Assembly (NCBI GenBank): GCA_012839095.1
Contig: DUOA01000127.1
Coordinates: 48,768-112,767 of the forward strand
From: Clostridiales bacterium
GTDB taxonomy: Bacteria > Bacillota > Clostridia > Caldicoprobacterales > DTU083
DNA: 64,000 bases
Direction of reading: 5' to 3'
This document shows, one piece after another, positions 55,098 to 63,826 of this stretch. Within the stretch, counting starts at the first letter, position 1; each line of letters opens with the position of its first letter. Under the pieces are notes generated by a model that was given only the letters and a program-made list of their open reading frames with translations, made no database searches and had not been told where the DNA came from. The position numbers were made by a program, and so were the translations under genes.

Positions 55098-56648
55098 ATG
55101 TCGACACAAAGAAAAATAGCAGATTTGCAGGCGAGAAAGCGATCTCTGCTGTCAGGGGGAGGCAGGGACAGAATTGACAAACAGCATAAAAGCGGAAAAC
55201 TGACTGCCCGTGAAAGAATCGAGAAGTTGGTTGATGCCAATAGTTTTGTTGAGCTTGACGGATTTGTCTCTCACCGCTGCACAGACTTCGGCATGGATAA
55301 GGAAACGGCTCCTGCTGATGGAGTCATAACAGGTTATGCCACCATCGACAATCGACCCGTTTACCTTTATTCCCAGGATTTTACTGTGAGAGGCGGTTCT
55401 CTCGGTGAGATGCACGCAAAGAAAATAGCCAAAGTTATGGATATGGCCATGAAAATGGGATGTCCCATAATATGTATCAACGATTCAGGCGGGGCTCGCA
55501 TTCAGGAAGGCATTGACAGTCTTAGTGGTTACGGTGAGATTTTTTATCGCAACACCATGGCTTCCGGTGTCATTCCCCAGATATCAGTTATCCTGGGTCC
55601 CTGTGCAGGGGGAGCTGTCTATTCACCGGCCTTAACCGACTTTATCTTCATGGTGGACAATATAAGCAAAATGTTCATTACCGGTCCTCAGGTGGTACAA
55701 GCAGCTACCGGTGAAGCAGTTACTGATGAGCAGCTGGGCGGTGCATTAACACACAATCAAACAAGCGGTGTGGCACATTTCAAATATACCAGTGAAGATG
55801 AATGCTTTGCAGGCATTCGTTCTTTATTATCTTATATACCGCAAAATAATCTGGAAGATACTCTCCTATATACCTGCAGCGACGATTTGAACAGACTGTC
55901 ACCGGAGCTTAATGCCATTATCCCTGACAACGCCAATAAATCCTATGATGTCAGGGATGTTATTGAAAAAATTGTAGACCATGGTGAGTTTTTGGAAATT
56001 CAATCCCTTTTTGCAAGGAATATAGTTATCGGCTTTGCCCGTTTGAATGGAAAATCTATAGGAATCATTGCCAACCAGCCAAAAGTAAAGGCAGGTGCCT
56101 TGGATATTGATGCCTCTGACAAGGCAGCGCGCTTTATCCGTTTCTGCGACTGCTTCAATATACCCATAGTTACTCTGACTGACGTACCTGCATTCCTTCC
56201 TGGCGTCAATCAGGAACATGGCGGCATCATCAGACATGGAGCCAAGCTTCTCTACGCATACTCTGAAGCTACAGTTCCAAAGATTAATGTCATTCTGCGC
56301 AAGGCATATGGAGGCGCATATATCGCAATGAGCAGCAAACACCTGGGCACCGATCTGGTCTTTGCCTGGCCTACAGCAGAAATTGCCGTGATGGGGCCGG
56401 AGGGAGCTGCAAATATCATATTTCGTAAGGAAATTGAAAAAGCAGAGGATCCCATAGGCAAAAGGCAGGAAGTCATTAAAGAATATAGGGATCGTTTCAC
56501 CAATCCCTATACAGCAGCACAAAGAGGGTATATCGATGATGTAATCAAACCTGAATCCACCAGGCCTCGCTTGATAAGTGCCCTGGAAATGCTGCAAAGC
56601 AAACGTGAAAACAGGCCGCCTAAAAAACACGGCAATATACCTCTGTAG
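55098..56648 (+). CDS. Acyl-CoA carboxyltransferase (12S / MmdA / PccB type)
   Basis: The 516-residue protein is a crotonase-fold carboxyltransferase with two domains. Motifs include SGKLTARERIEKLVD, SQDFTVRGGSLGEMHA, NDSGGARIQEGIDSLSGYGEI, GPCAGGAVYSPALTDF and VDVPAFLPGVNQE-like TDVPAFLPG. These fit methylmalonyl-CoA or propionyl-CoA carboxyltransferase subunits. The neighbours supply a biotin carrier and a pyruvate-type carboxyltransferase, but no biotin carboxylase and no MmdB/OadB membrane subunit. A transcarboxylase 12S role is therefore inferred. A sodium-pumping decarboxylase would require unlinked partners. Confidence 0.88.
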   Translation: MSTQRKIADLQARKRSLLSGGGRDRIDKQHKSGKLTARERIEKLVDANSFVELDGFVSHRCTDFGMDKETAPADGVITGYATIDNRPVYLYSQDFTVRGGSLGEMHAKKIAKVMDMAMKMGCPIICINDSGGARIQEGIDSLSGYGEIFYRNTMASGVIPQISVILGPCAGGAVYSPALTDFIFMVDNISKMFITGPQVVQAATGEAVTDEQLGGALTHNQTSGVAHFKYTSEDECFAGIRSLLSYIPQNNLEDTLLYTCSDDLNRLSPELNAIIPDNANKSYDVRDVIEKIVDHGEFLEIQSLFARNIVIGFARLNGKSIGIIANQPKVKAGALDIDASDKAARFIRFCDCFNIPIVTLTDVPAFLPGVNQEHGGIIRHGAKLLYAYSEATVPKINVILRKAYGGAYIAMSSKHLGTDLVFAWPTAEIAVMGPEGAANIIFRKEIEKAEDPIGKRQEVIKEYRDRFTNPYTAAQRGYIDDVIKPESTRPRLISALEMLQSKRENRPPKKHGNIPL

Positions 56649-56677
56649 TAGAATTAATCAAAAAGCGAGGTGTCACC

Positions 56678-56956
56678 ATGCCAGACAGATTTTACGAAAA
56701 GGGATCTGACAGCAATAATCCCATTGAAAATAACAAAAAATCATTATTTAAAGTCAGCTATCAAATTACCGGGATCACTGAAGTAAACGACAGTGAAATC
56801 CATGATGAATTGATAGCCGTCATTTCAGCAGCAGTGACAGCTTATCTTGCTGAATCCACTCACAGGATAGTGGTTCGCTCCATCAGGCAGGTGCCTGTTG
56901 TCTCTCCTGTCTGGAATCGGGCGGCAAGGTACGAATTGTCATCTACTGCATTATAA
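56678..56956 (+). CDS. Small protein of the carboxyltransferase operon
   Basis: The 92-residue protein has a charged N terminus and a core IHDELIAVISAAVTAYLAES that resembles the C-terminal stretch of OadG/MmdD gamma subunits. It lacks the N-terminal membrane helix that those subunits have. It may be a linker or assembly factor for the enzyme. The assignment to OadG is only by the short motif and gene position. Confidence 0.6.
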   Translation: MPDRFYEKGSDSNNPIENNKKSLFKVSYQITGITEVNDSEIHDELIAVISAAVTAYLAESTHRIVVRSIRQVPVVSPVWNRAARYELSSTAL

Positions 56957-56987
56957 TAAAGTAAACATATTTCCGGGAGGTATATAC

Positions 56988-57443
56988 ATGCGTAAATTTA
57001 TGATAAATGTAAACGGTAAAACCTATGAAGTTGAGGTTGAAGAGGTATACAACGACATACCTTCAAGGCCTTCTGCAGCAATTGCTTCAGTAACATCGGA
57101 GTCTGCTGCAGCATCTGCAGTCAGTCAGTCTCAATCTGCCGCCGCTGCCCAAAATGCCGGTCTGTCCCGGCCTGATGTTTCTCCTCAGCCTGATTCTCCG
57201 CCCCAACCCCGGAATGCGGGCTCTATGGGTACACTTGAGGTACTTGCCCCTATGCCGGGCAATATTCTCGATATAAGAGCTAATGTTGGAGAAAGTGTAA
57301 AAAAAGGCCAGGTAATCTTAATACTGGAAGCAATGAAGATGGAAAATGAAATTATGGCTCCGCAGGATGGTAAAATTAGCTCCATAGATGTAAGCAAAGG
57401 GTCTGTTGTTAATTCCGGAGACCTGTTGTTTACCATGGACTAA
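56988..57443 (+). CDS. Biotin carboxyl carrier protein (1.3S-type)
   Basis: The ATG at 56988 follows GGGAGG. The 151-residue protein has a short N-terminal domain (KFMINVNGKTYEVEVEEV), a long Ala/Ser/Pro/Gln-rich flexible linker (about 28-85) and a C-terminal biotinyl domain with EAMKMENEI. Biotin would be attached to Lys117, 35 residues from the C terminus, the usual distance. It carries the carboxyl group between the two carboxyltransferases of this operon. Confidence 0.93.
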   Translation: MRKFMINVNGKTYEVEVEEVYNDIPSRPSAAIASVTSESAAASAVSQSQSAAAAQNAGLSRPDVSPQPDSPPQPRNAGSMGTLEVLAPMPGNILDIRANVGESVKKGQVILILEAMKMENEIMAPQDGKISSIDVSKGSVVNSGDLLFTMD

Positions 57444-57500
57444 GGAATACGGTCGCTATAGTATAATACTAGAATGGCTTAACCAGGAGGCAAATGTAAT

Positions 57501-58898
57501 ATGGCTAAAGTGCAAATAACAGAAACAGCCTTTCGCGATGCACATCAATCCCTTATTGCTACACGCATGACAACTGATGAAATTTTACCGATAGCTGAAT
57601 TAATGGATCAGGTTGGATACTTCTCGTTGGAAATGTGGGGCGGTGCTACTTTTGATGCCTGTCTTCGCTTTCTTAATGAGGATCCGTGGGAACGTCTGCG
57701 AAAAATTCGCAAGGCAGTCAAGAATACAAAGCTCCAAATGCTTCTCCGGGGGCAGAATATTCTCGGATATAAACATTATCCTGATGATGTTCTGATTGAA
57801 TTTATTAAAAGAGTAGTAGGCAATGGCATAGATATCATACGAATTTTTGATGCCTTGAATGACGTTCGAAATTTGGAAACAGCCATGTCAGCTGCTGTTA
57901 AAGAAGGAGCGCATGCCCAGGCAGCTATGTCCTATACCATCAGTCCTATTCATAATACACAGCATTATATTGATACTGCAAAGATGCTGGAGTCAATGGG
58001 TGCCAGTTCAATTTGCATTAAGGACATGGCAGGTTTGTTGAAACCTTATACCGCTTATGAACTGGTCAGTGAGTTAAAAAAGGAAGTCAGAGTACCCATC
58101 GATGTTCATTCTCATTATACCAGCGGATTGGCATCCATGACCTATATAAAAGCCATTGAAGCCGGTGCGGACATTGTTGATTGTGCTATTTCTCCTGTGG
58201 CTATGGGTTCATCACAACCGCCCACCGAACCCTTGGCAGCCACCCTGCAGGGAACACCATATGACACCGGTTTGGATTTGGATATTCTAAATCAGATTGC
58301 CGATTACTTTAAATCCCTGCGCGAGAGATATGTAAGCTCTGGCTTGCTTGATCCCAAGGTTTTGGCAGTAGATGTCAATGCACTGGTATATCAGGTACCT
58401 GGTGGTATGCTCTCCAACCTGGTTTCCCAGTTAAAACAGCAGGGTAAGGAAGATAAACTGAATGAAGTACTGCAGGAGATTCCTAGGGTGAGAGAGGATC
58501 TGGGTTATCCGCCGCTGGTAACCCCTACCAGTCAAATAGTGGGAACTCAGGCAGTATTAAATGTTATAACAGGCGAAAGATATAAAATGATTACAAAGGA
58601 AACAAAAGCCTATGTACGAGGTGAATATGGCAAACCTCCGGCTGAAATCAGTAATGAGATTCGTCAGCTGATCATTGGAGATGAAGAACCTATCACATGT
58701 CGTCCGGCTGATTTGATTAAGCCGGCTCTGGAAGAGTACCGCAAGGCCATCAGGGGATATATGCAGCAGGAAGAAGATGTTTTATCCTATGCCTTGTTCC
58801 CGCAGGTTGCAGAAAACTATTTTAAATTACGTGAAGCTCAAAAATATAAGATAGACAGCACTCAGGTAAGCTATGAATATCAGATCCATCCTGTATGA
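57501..58898 (+). CDS. Pyruvate/oxaloacetate carboxyltransferase (5S / OadA type, no biotin domain)
   Basis: The TIM-barrel carboxyltransferase domain has TETAFRDAHQSLIATRM, GGATFDACLRFLNEDPWERL and the Lys174-containing SICIKDMAGLL, with metal-binding His in VHSHYTSG. The C-terminal PYC/OadA domain ends without the usual biotinyl domain, so the separate carrier at 56988 must supply it. The 465-residue length agrees with transcarboxylase 5S subunits and PycB-like proteins. The 57-base gap to the carrier holds no convincing terminator. Confidence 0.92.
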   Translation: MAKVQITETAFRDAHQSLIATRMTTDEILPIAELMDQVGYFSLEMWGGATFDACLRFLNEDPWERLRKIRKAVKNTKLQMLLRGQNILGYKHYPDDVLIEFIKRVVGNGIDIIRIFDALNDVRNLETAMSAAVKEGAHAQAAMSYTISPIHNTQHYIDTAKMLESMGASSICIKDMAGLLKPYTAYELVSELKKEVRVPIDVHSHYTSGLASMTYIKAIEAGADIVDCAISPVAMGSSQPPTEPLAATLQGTPYDTGLDLDILNQIADYFKSLRERYVSSGLLDPKVLAVDVNALVYQVPGGMLSNLVSQLKQQGKEDKLNEVLQEIPRVREDLGYPPLVTPTSQIVGTQAVLNVITGERYKMITKETKAYVRGEYGKPPAEISNEIRQLIIGDEEPITCRPADLIKPALEEYRKAIRGYMQQEEDVLSYALFPQVAENYFKLREAQKYKIDSTQVSYEYQIHPV

Positions 58899-58955
58899 GG
58901 ACAGCATCAAAGCAGGAGCTCTGGAATTGCTTTTCATTTATTGAATAATGCTGAA

Positions 58956-58982
58956 AGAAGGGCCTTGAAAATCGGCCCTTCT
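58956..58982 (+). terminator. Hairpin after the carboxyltransferase operon
   Basis: A 9-bp stem (AGAAGGGCC / GGCCCTTCT) has a 9-base loop. No strong T-run follows. It lies within the longest dipeptidase frame and so argues for the later start. Confidence 0.6.
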
Positions 58983-59009
58983 GCAATTCTATGTAAGGGA
59001 ATGTTTAAG

Positions 59010-59957
59010 ATGAATTCATTCTATATAATTGACGGCCATTGTGATACAATCGGCTTGATTGCGGATCACAGTCTCGATCAATTCCGGAATGGTAAATGTC
59101 ATATTACCATAGACGGCTTAAGAAGCGGGAAAGTAGGCTTGCAGTTTTTTGCCGCTTTTGTCGGTCCAAAAAGCAGTCATCCTTGTTTACAACGCGGGTT
59201 AAAACTAATCAACTCCTACTACACAATGCTGGAAGCATTTGCGGGGACTTTCATTGCGGTGTTAAGGCCTGATGACATTGATTTGGCTGTAAGGCAAGGA
59301 ATGATAGGTTCCATGCTCACTGTGGAAGGCGGAGATATATTGGAGGGAGAGATTGTCAATCTGCAAATTCTATATCGCCTTGGAGTTCGGGCTATGACCC
59401 TGACCTGGAACCACAGGAATGAGATTGCAGACGGGGTATTGGAAAATAGATCCAAAGGCGGATTATCGGTATTTGGTCATGAAGTTATACGTGAAATGAA
59501 TCAGCTGGGAATGCTGATAGATGTATCCCATATATCAGAAGAAGGGTTTTATGATGTAATAGAAGCATCCAGTAAGCCTATAGCAGCTACTCACTCCAAT
59601 GCATGGTCTGTTCGGCCGCATCCAAGGAACCTGAAGGACGAGCAAATCACGCTGCTGGCTGACAAGGGAGGAGTAATAGGCATAAACTTCTATCCGGTTT
59701 TTCTGTCCGACAGGAAAGCCGGACTGTATGATATTATCAGACATATAGAGCATATCGCAGGTCTGGCAGGAATTGATGTTATAGGTTTTGGATCGGATTT
59801 TGACGGTATTGAAGAAACACCCGAGGAAGTTAATGGACCGCAGGCATTTGAAAAAATTATAAATGCCCTGCTGAAGCTTAACTATAAGGAAGAAGATGTT
59901 TTAAAAATAGCATATAAAAACTATACCAGACTGCTAAGGGATGTATTGAAAAACTAG
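59010..59957 (+). CDS. Membrane dipeptidase family (M19) metalloenzyme
   Basis: The product shows the M19 metal motifs: DGHCDTIGL at the N terminus, a bridging Glu in LTVEGGDIL, DVSHISEEGFYDVIEAS and IGFGSDFDGIEETPE. The ATG at 59010 has AAGGGA 9 bases upstream. The longer frame from 58941 would include the hairpin above. The 315-residue enzyme likely cleaves dipeptides (possibly with D-amino acids). There is no signal peptide. Confidence 0.9.
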   Translation: MNSFYIIDGHCDTIGLIADHSLDQFRNGKCHITIDGLRSGKVGLQFFAAFVGPKSSHPCLQRGLKLINSYYTMLEAFAGTFIAVLRPDDIDLAVRQGMIGSMLTVEGGDILEGEIVNLQILYRLGVRAMTLTWNHRNEIADGVLENRSKGGLSVFGHEVIREMNQLGMLIDVSHISEEGFYDVIEASSKPIAATHSNAWSVRPHPRNLKDEQITLLADKGGVIGINFYPVFLSDRKAGLYDIIRHIEHIAGLAGIDVIGFGSDFDGIEETPEEVNGPQAFEKIINALLKLNYKEEDVLKIAYKNYTRLLRDVLKN

Positions 59958-59979
59958 CAATTACAAAAGGAGAATACCA

Positions 59980-60819
59980 ATGAATCAGAAAACATTGGAT
60001 GGCAGGGCCGATCTGCACTGTCATACTACTGCATCTGACGGATTATTTACTCCTTTACAACTGATTCAAAGTGCAGCCCGGATTAGGCTGAGTGCTGTCG
60101 CCATCACAGATCATGATACAACTGATGGAATAGAGGAAGGGATATCAGCAGGCAAGTCCTGGAACGTAGATGTTGTACCCGGAATCGAACTGAATACTCA
60201 GCTTGATTTGAATGAGATTCACATTCTGGGTTATTACATCGAATGGCACTCCTCATATCTACAGGATATCCTGCATGAGATGAGAGATGTTAGAAAGAAC
60301 AGGGCAAAAAGAATTACAGAAAGACTGGTCGAACTGTATGATTTCGATATCTCATTTGAAGAGGTATTGGCTGAAGCAAAGAAGGGGACGGTGTCCCGGC
60401 CTCATATAGCCCGCGTTATGATATCTAAAGGCCTTGTTAAGGACGTGGAAGAGGCTTTTTCCAAATATATAGGAACTGACTGTCCAGCGTATGTAGGCCG
60501 CTATCGTCTGACACCGCAGGAAGGAATTCGTTTGATAAAAAGCATTGGCGGTGTGCCTGTGCTGGCTCATCCCGGTTTGCTTCCTGATCCCAGGCTTGCG
60601 GAAATAATGATCAAACATGGAATAGAGGGCATAGAGGCTTTCCACAGCAAGCACAGCCGGGAAGCAGAAAAGTATTTTTCAGAACTTGCCCGGCAAAATG
60701 GTTTACTTATAACCGGAGGAAGTGACTTCCATGGCGCAGAGGAGCCGTTTGTAGGAGACATTACAATAGGAATGAAAGAGATGGAACGGTTGAGAGACCT
60801 GGCTGCAAACAAAAAATGA
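59980..60819 (+). CDS. PHP domain metal-dependent phosphoesterase
   Basis: The PHP motifs ADLHCHTTASDG, ITDHDTTDG, PGIELNT and GGSDFHG provide the metal ligands. The 279-residue length fits the YciV/RNase AM (TrpH) subfamily, which acts on 3',5'-nucleoside bisphosphates or short RNA ends. Substrate cannot be settled from the sequence. Confidence 0.88.
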   Translation: MNQKTLDGRADLHCHTTASDGLFTPLQLIQSAARIRLSAVAITDHDTTDGIEEGISAGKSWNVDVVPGIELNTQLDLNEIHILGYYIEWHSSYLQDILHEMRDVRKNRAKRITERLVELYDFDISFEEVLAEAKKGTVSRPHIARVMISKGLVKDVEEAFSKYIGTDCPAYVGRYRLTPQEGIRLIKSIGGVPVLAHPGLLPDPRLAEIMIKHGIEGIEAFHSKHSREAEKYFSELARQNGLLITGGSDFHGAEEPFVGDITIGMKEMERLRDLAANKK

Positions 60820-60850
60820 ATTTCTGCATAGGTTATAATTCATTTTTCCA

Positions 60851-60879
60851 TGGACGTATCGGGATAATCGTGCTATAAT
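60851..60879 (+). promoter_or_regulatory. Sigma-A-type promoter of the aminotransferase gene
   Basis: TGGACG (60851-60856) and TATAAT (60874-60879) are spaced by 17 bases; the -10 is extended (TGCTATAAT). Confidence 0.6.
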
Positions 60880-60936
60880 ACTTTCATATTGATGGATTTA
60901 TATTTCAAACTTTCATTGTAGGGGGACTATTCATAT

Positions 60937-62130
60937 ATGATTTTATCTCAGAAGAACCTGGGCATTTCTCAATCTCTGACTCTTTCAATTGATGCCAAGG
61001 CTAAGAAAATGCTGTCGGAAGGATATGATGTGATTGGCTTTGGAGCAGGGGAACCGGATTTTCCTACCCCTGATTATATAATAAGAGCTGCCAAAGATGC
61101 ATTGGATCAAGGCATGACCCGGTATACTCCATCGTCCGGCACCCTTCATCTGAGACAGGCAATATGCAGGAAATTGGAAAAGGACAATCATATTGTCTAT
61201 ACACCTGATGAAATTATCGTTTCAAATGGTGCAAAACATTCCTTATACAACATATTCCAGGCAATCCTGAATCCGGGTGATGAGGTAATAATACCCAGGC
61301 CTTACTGGCTTAGTTACCCTGAAATGGTTAAAATGGCTGATGGGGTATCTGTCTATTTGAATACTGAAGAGGATAATTCCTTTAAGATTAGGATAGAAGA
61401 ACTGAGAAAAGCTGTTACTCCAAAGACAAAGGCGCTTGTTCTGAATAATCCGAGTAATCCATGCGGTTCTGTCTATGAGAAGCATGAGCTTGCAGCGATA
61501 GCAGGCTTGGCTGTGGAGCGGGGTTTTTATATTGTATCCGATGAGATATATGAAGAATTGACCTATGACGGTATGCAGCATGTCAGCATTGCATCTTTGA
61601 GTGAGGAGGTTAAAGAAGTGACGCTGACAGTAAATGGCATGTCTAAGGCTTATGCCATGACTGGATGGAGAATAGGCTATACAGCCGGCCCCAGACATGT
61701 TATCAAAATAATGTCAAACATACAGTCACATTCTACTTCCAATCCGAATTCCATCGCACAGTATGCCAGTTCGGCGGCTTTGGATGCACCCAAGGAACAG
61801 ATTAAACACATGGTTCAGGAGTTTGACAGGAGAAGGCTGTATATGGCGGAAAAAATTAACTCCATTCCTTATTTGTCATGTATAAAACCCAAAGGCGCTT
61901 TCTATATGATGATGAATATCAGCAAAGCCATAGGCAAAAGGTACGGTGATACTATAATTGATAATTCACTGACTTTTGCAGATGCTCTTTTGGAATCGCA
62001 GAAAGTTACGGTAGTGCCGGGCATGGCATTTGGAGCCGACAATTATGTAAGGCTGTCCTATGCAATATCCATGGACAAAATTAAAAAAGGTTTGGATCGG
62101 ATTGAAAAGTTTATGAGTGAACTGGTCTGA
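60937..62130 (+). CDS. Class I PLP aminotransferase (aspartate type)
   Basis: The 397-residue protein has the motifs of the 1-gamma aspartate aminotransferase group: GFGAGEPDFPTPD, NNPSNPCGSVY, VSDEIYEELTYDG, and the PLP Lys237 in GMSKAYAMTGWRIGY. It likely exchanges amino groups between aspartate or related amino acids and 2-oxoglutarate. The natural terminator was disrupted by the IS insertion immediately downstream. Confidence 0.93.
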   Translation: MILSQKNLGISQSLTLSIDAKAKKMLSEGYDVIGFGAGEPDFPTPDYIIRAAKDALDQGMTRYTPSSGTLHLRQAICRKLEKDNHIVYTPDEIIVSNGAKHSLYNIFQAILNPGDEVIIPRPYWLSYPEMVKMADGVSVYLNTEEDNSFKIRIEELRKAVTPKTKALVLNNPSNPCGSVYEKHELAAIAGLAVERGFYIVSDEIYEELTYDGMQHVSIASLSEEVKEVTLTVNGMSKAYAMTGWRIGYTAGPRHVIKIMSNIQSHSTSNPNSIAQYASSAALDAPKEQIKHMVQEFDRRRLYMAEKINSIPYLSCIKPKGAFYMMMNISKAIGKRYGDTIIDNSLTFADALLESQKVTVVPGMAFGADNYVRLSYAISMDKIKKGLDRIEKFMSELV

Positions 62131-62180
62131 TTGGCTGTTAAGGCCTTCTGCCATGAACATACACCTTGTAAATAAAAACA

Positions 62181-62211
62181 ATAAAAACAGTGGATATAAA
62201 TTATATCCACT
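62181..62211 (-). terminator. Left copy of the duplicated palindromic terminator
   Basis: On the minus strand the palindromic hairpin is followed by GTTTTTAT. It terminates transcripts leaving the transposase toward the aminotransferase gene. It derives from the original terminator between the aminotransferase and tRNA-Trp genes. Confidence 0.7.
62189..62211. repeat. Left 23-bp palindromic direct repeat (target duplication)
   Basis: The 23-bp sequence is identical in the same orientation to 63797-63819, including its asymmetric centre. It flanks the IS exactly, as expected for a target-site duplication of a palindrome. Confidence 0.8.
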
Positions 62212-62224
62212 CAGATTGATGACA

Positions 62225-62260
62225 AACCCCCCTGTTTTAATAGGCAGGGGGTTACTTTTT
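62225..62260 (+). terminator. Inward-facing terminator at the left IS end
   Basis: AACCCCCCTG pairs with CAGGGGGTT (one bulge), and ACTTTTTATAG follows on the plus strand. It would stop transcription entering from the aminotransferase gene. Confidence 0.7.
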
Positions 62261-62265
62261 ATAGA

Positions 62266-63678
62266 TCAAACAATGGCAAAGAGTGTTTTACAGAAATAGA
62301 GAAAGCAAATATTGGCAAAAGAAAGTGACCGTCTGGCCAGTATAGTAGCTATCTTTTTCATATTCTGACATGCAGCAGTTAGCAAGCATTGCTCACTCAC
62401 TTTCTCTAATCCACGCATACGACAATAGCGAAGTCCATGCAGTTCTTTAGCATCTGCAAAGCTTCGCTCTATTGTTTCTTTTCGGTGTTTATATATCTGC
62501 TTTCCCTTTTCTGTTTTTATGAAAGATGCCACTTGATCCTTAAAATCTTCCCAAATATGCCGTCTGATGGTTCTGTAGGTGCTTTTATCAGATGTCAGGC
62601 ATTTATCCCTGCGTGGGCAAGTTCCACAATATTCAGGATTGCAGACATATTCCCTGTATCCTTCTCGTGTTGTGGTTTTATAGTGCATGGGATAAAGATT
62701 AGGGCAAACATACAAATCAAGTTCCTTAATATACTGGAATTTTGTTTTCGTATATTTTCCTTTTACATGAGGTCCTAAACGAAAGCCTATTACTCCTTGT
62801 ATATTGCGATCAGCTAATCCCTTACATATGGGATTAGTAAAATATCCAGCATCCAAGCCGGCATACTTCACATCAAATCCAAATCTCTCAATTTGCCGAT
62901 CCAAACGAGCAAGGTAAGGATCAACATCATTAACATTACCTGGAGTAACAAATACATCAGTGATAAGATTGTATTTAATATCTACCGTTCTGTGATCCAG
63001 ATAGAAGAAACCTTTAGGTTTACCATCCCGTACCATGTATCCGCTTTCAGGATCTGTCGTACTAACTTTCGTTTCTTTTACTTCCGGTAAATTGAGTTTT
63101 TTTTTGAGAGGTTCCTTTCCATGGTTGGTTCGATCCTCTTCAATTGCTTGCTCAAGATCGGCTATATAATCTTTAACAGATTTCTCAACCTGTTGGATAA
63201 TGTACTTGTGTTTATTGGCATTGGCTTTTAAATGTGTCGAATCCGTATAAAGAACCTTACCGCTGATAAGGTTATGTTCAATCCCCTGTAAAACAATTTC
63301 ATCGAATACTTTCTGGAAAATATCTGTGCCTTTAAATCTCCTTCTCCTGTTTTGACTTATCGTACTATGATCAGGAACTTCATCAGTTAAGGAGAGCCCT
63401 AAAAACCATCGATAGGCAACATTTACTTGTATTTCTTTCTCTAACTGCCTTTCTGATCTAATGCCGTATAGATATCCTATGAACAGCATCTTGAACAATA
63501 CAACCGGATCAATAGCAGGCCGGCCATTGTCCTTGCAATACAAATCCTTTACTAAATCATATATAAAATCAAAACGAATATGCTTATCTATTAATCTTAA
63601 AAGGTGATCCTGTGGTACCAGGTTTTCTATGTATACTAACTCCAGTTTGCTTTGCTTCTTTGAGTTATCTTGTATCAT
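62266..63678 (-). CDS. IS1182 family transposase
   Basis: The 470-residue DDE transposase has an N-terminal DUF772-type domain (GRPAIDPVVLFKMLFIGYL) and the catalytic region with Asp in YTDSTHLKANAN, Asp in KYAGLDAGYF and Glu in KETIERSFADAKELHGLRY. A four-Cys cluster (CGTCPRRDKC region) lies before the last motif. The start ATG (63678) follows GGGGGTAAGTAC on the minus strand. No frameshift or stop is visible, so it may be active. Confidence 0.95.
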   Translation of the reverse strand: MIQDNSKKQSKLELVYIENLVPQDHLLRLIDKHIRFDFIYDLVKDLYCKDNGRPAIDPVVLFKMLFIGYLYGIRSERQLEKEIQVNVAYRWFLGLSLTDEVPDHSTISQNRRRRFKGTDIFQKVFDEIVLQGIEHNLISGKVLYTDSTHLKANANKHKYIIQQVEKSVKDYIADLEQAIEEDRTNHGKEPLKKKLNLPEVKETKVSTTDPESGYMVRDGKPKGFFYLDHRTVDIKYNLITDVFVTPGNVNDVDPYLARLDRQIERFGFDVKYAGLDAGYFTNPICKGLADRNIQGVIGFRLGPHVKGKYTKTKFQYIKELDLYVCPNLYPMHYKTTTREGYREYVCNPEYCGTCPRRDKCLTSDKSTYRTIRRHIWEDFKDQVASFIKTEKGKQIYKHRKETIERSFADAKELHGLRYCRMRGLEKVSEQCLLTAACQNMKKIATILARRSLSFANICFLYFCKTLFAIV

Positions 63679-63759
63679 GTACTTACCCCCATTTAAAATC
63701 TATATTGGTAATATTCGACAGGTAATCGAAAAATCCTTTTGGGAATAAGTGTAAATTCC

Positions 63760-63795
63760 AAAAAATGATAAGGCTGTTGACTTTGTCAACAGCCT
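63760..63795 (-). terminator. Inward-facing terminator at the right IS end
   Basis: An 11-bp stem (AGGCTGTTGAC / GTCAACAGCCT) with a 3-base loop is followed on the minus strand by TATCATTTTTT. It would stop transcripts entering from tRNA-Trp. Confidence 0.7.
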
Positions 63796-63796
63796 G

Positions 63797-63819
63797 AGTG
63801 GATATAAATTATATCCACT
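63797..63819. repeat. Right 23-bp palindromic direct repeat (target duplication)
   Basis: Identical in orientation and sequence to 62189-62211. With GTTTTTAT on its right (to 63827) it also acts as a plus-strand terminator-like hairpin. Confidence 0.8.
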
Positions 63820-63826
63820 GTTTTTA

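Larger units (their letters stand above)
62212..63796. mobile_element. IS1182-family insertion sequence, 1585 bp
   Basis: The element starts CAGATTGATGACAAA (62212-62226) and ends with the inverted partner TTTGTCAACAGCCTG (63782-63796); 12 of 15 bases match. It carries one intact transposase gene on the minus strand and is flanked by a perfect 23-bp direct repeat. Inward-facing hairpin terminators lie just inside both ends. All parts are intact, so recent insertion is likely. Confidence 0.88.

Noticed and set aside
55899..56630. 243-codon minus-strand ORF opposite the carboxyltransferase.
   Set aside because: It is a shadow of a strongly conserved gene and has no ribosome site or family motif.
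57444..57500. Promoter between the biotin carrier and the 5S-type gene.
   Set aside because: A TATAAT (57462) is present but no -35 lies at a proper distance; co-transcription is simpler.
58941..59009. Longer N terminus of the dipeptidase.
   Set aside because: The extension covers a terminator-like hairpin and lacks a ribosome site; the M19 domain starts right after ATG 59010.
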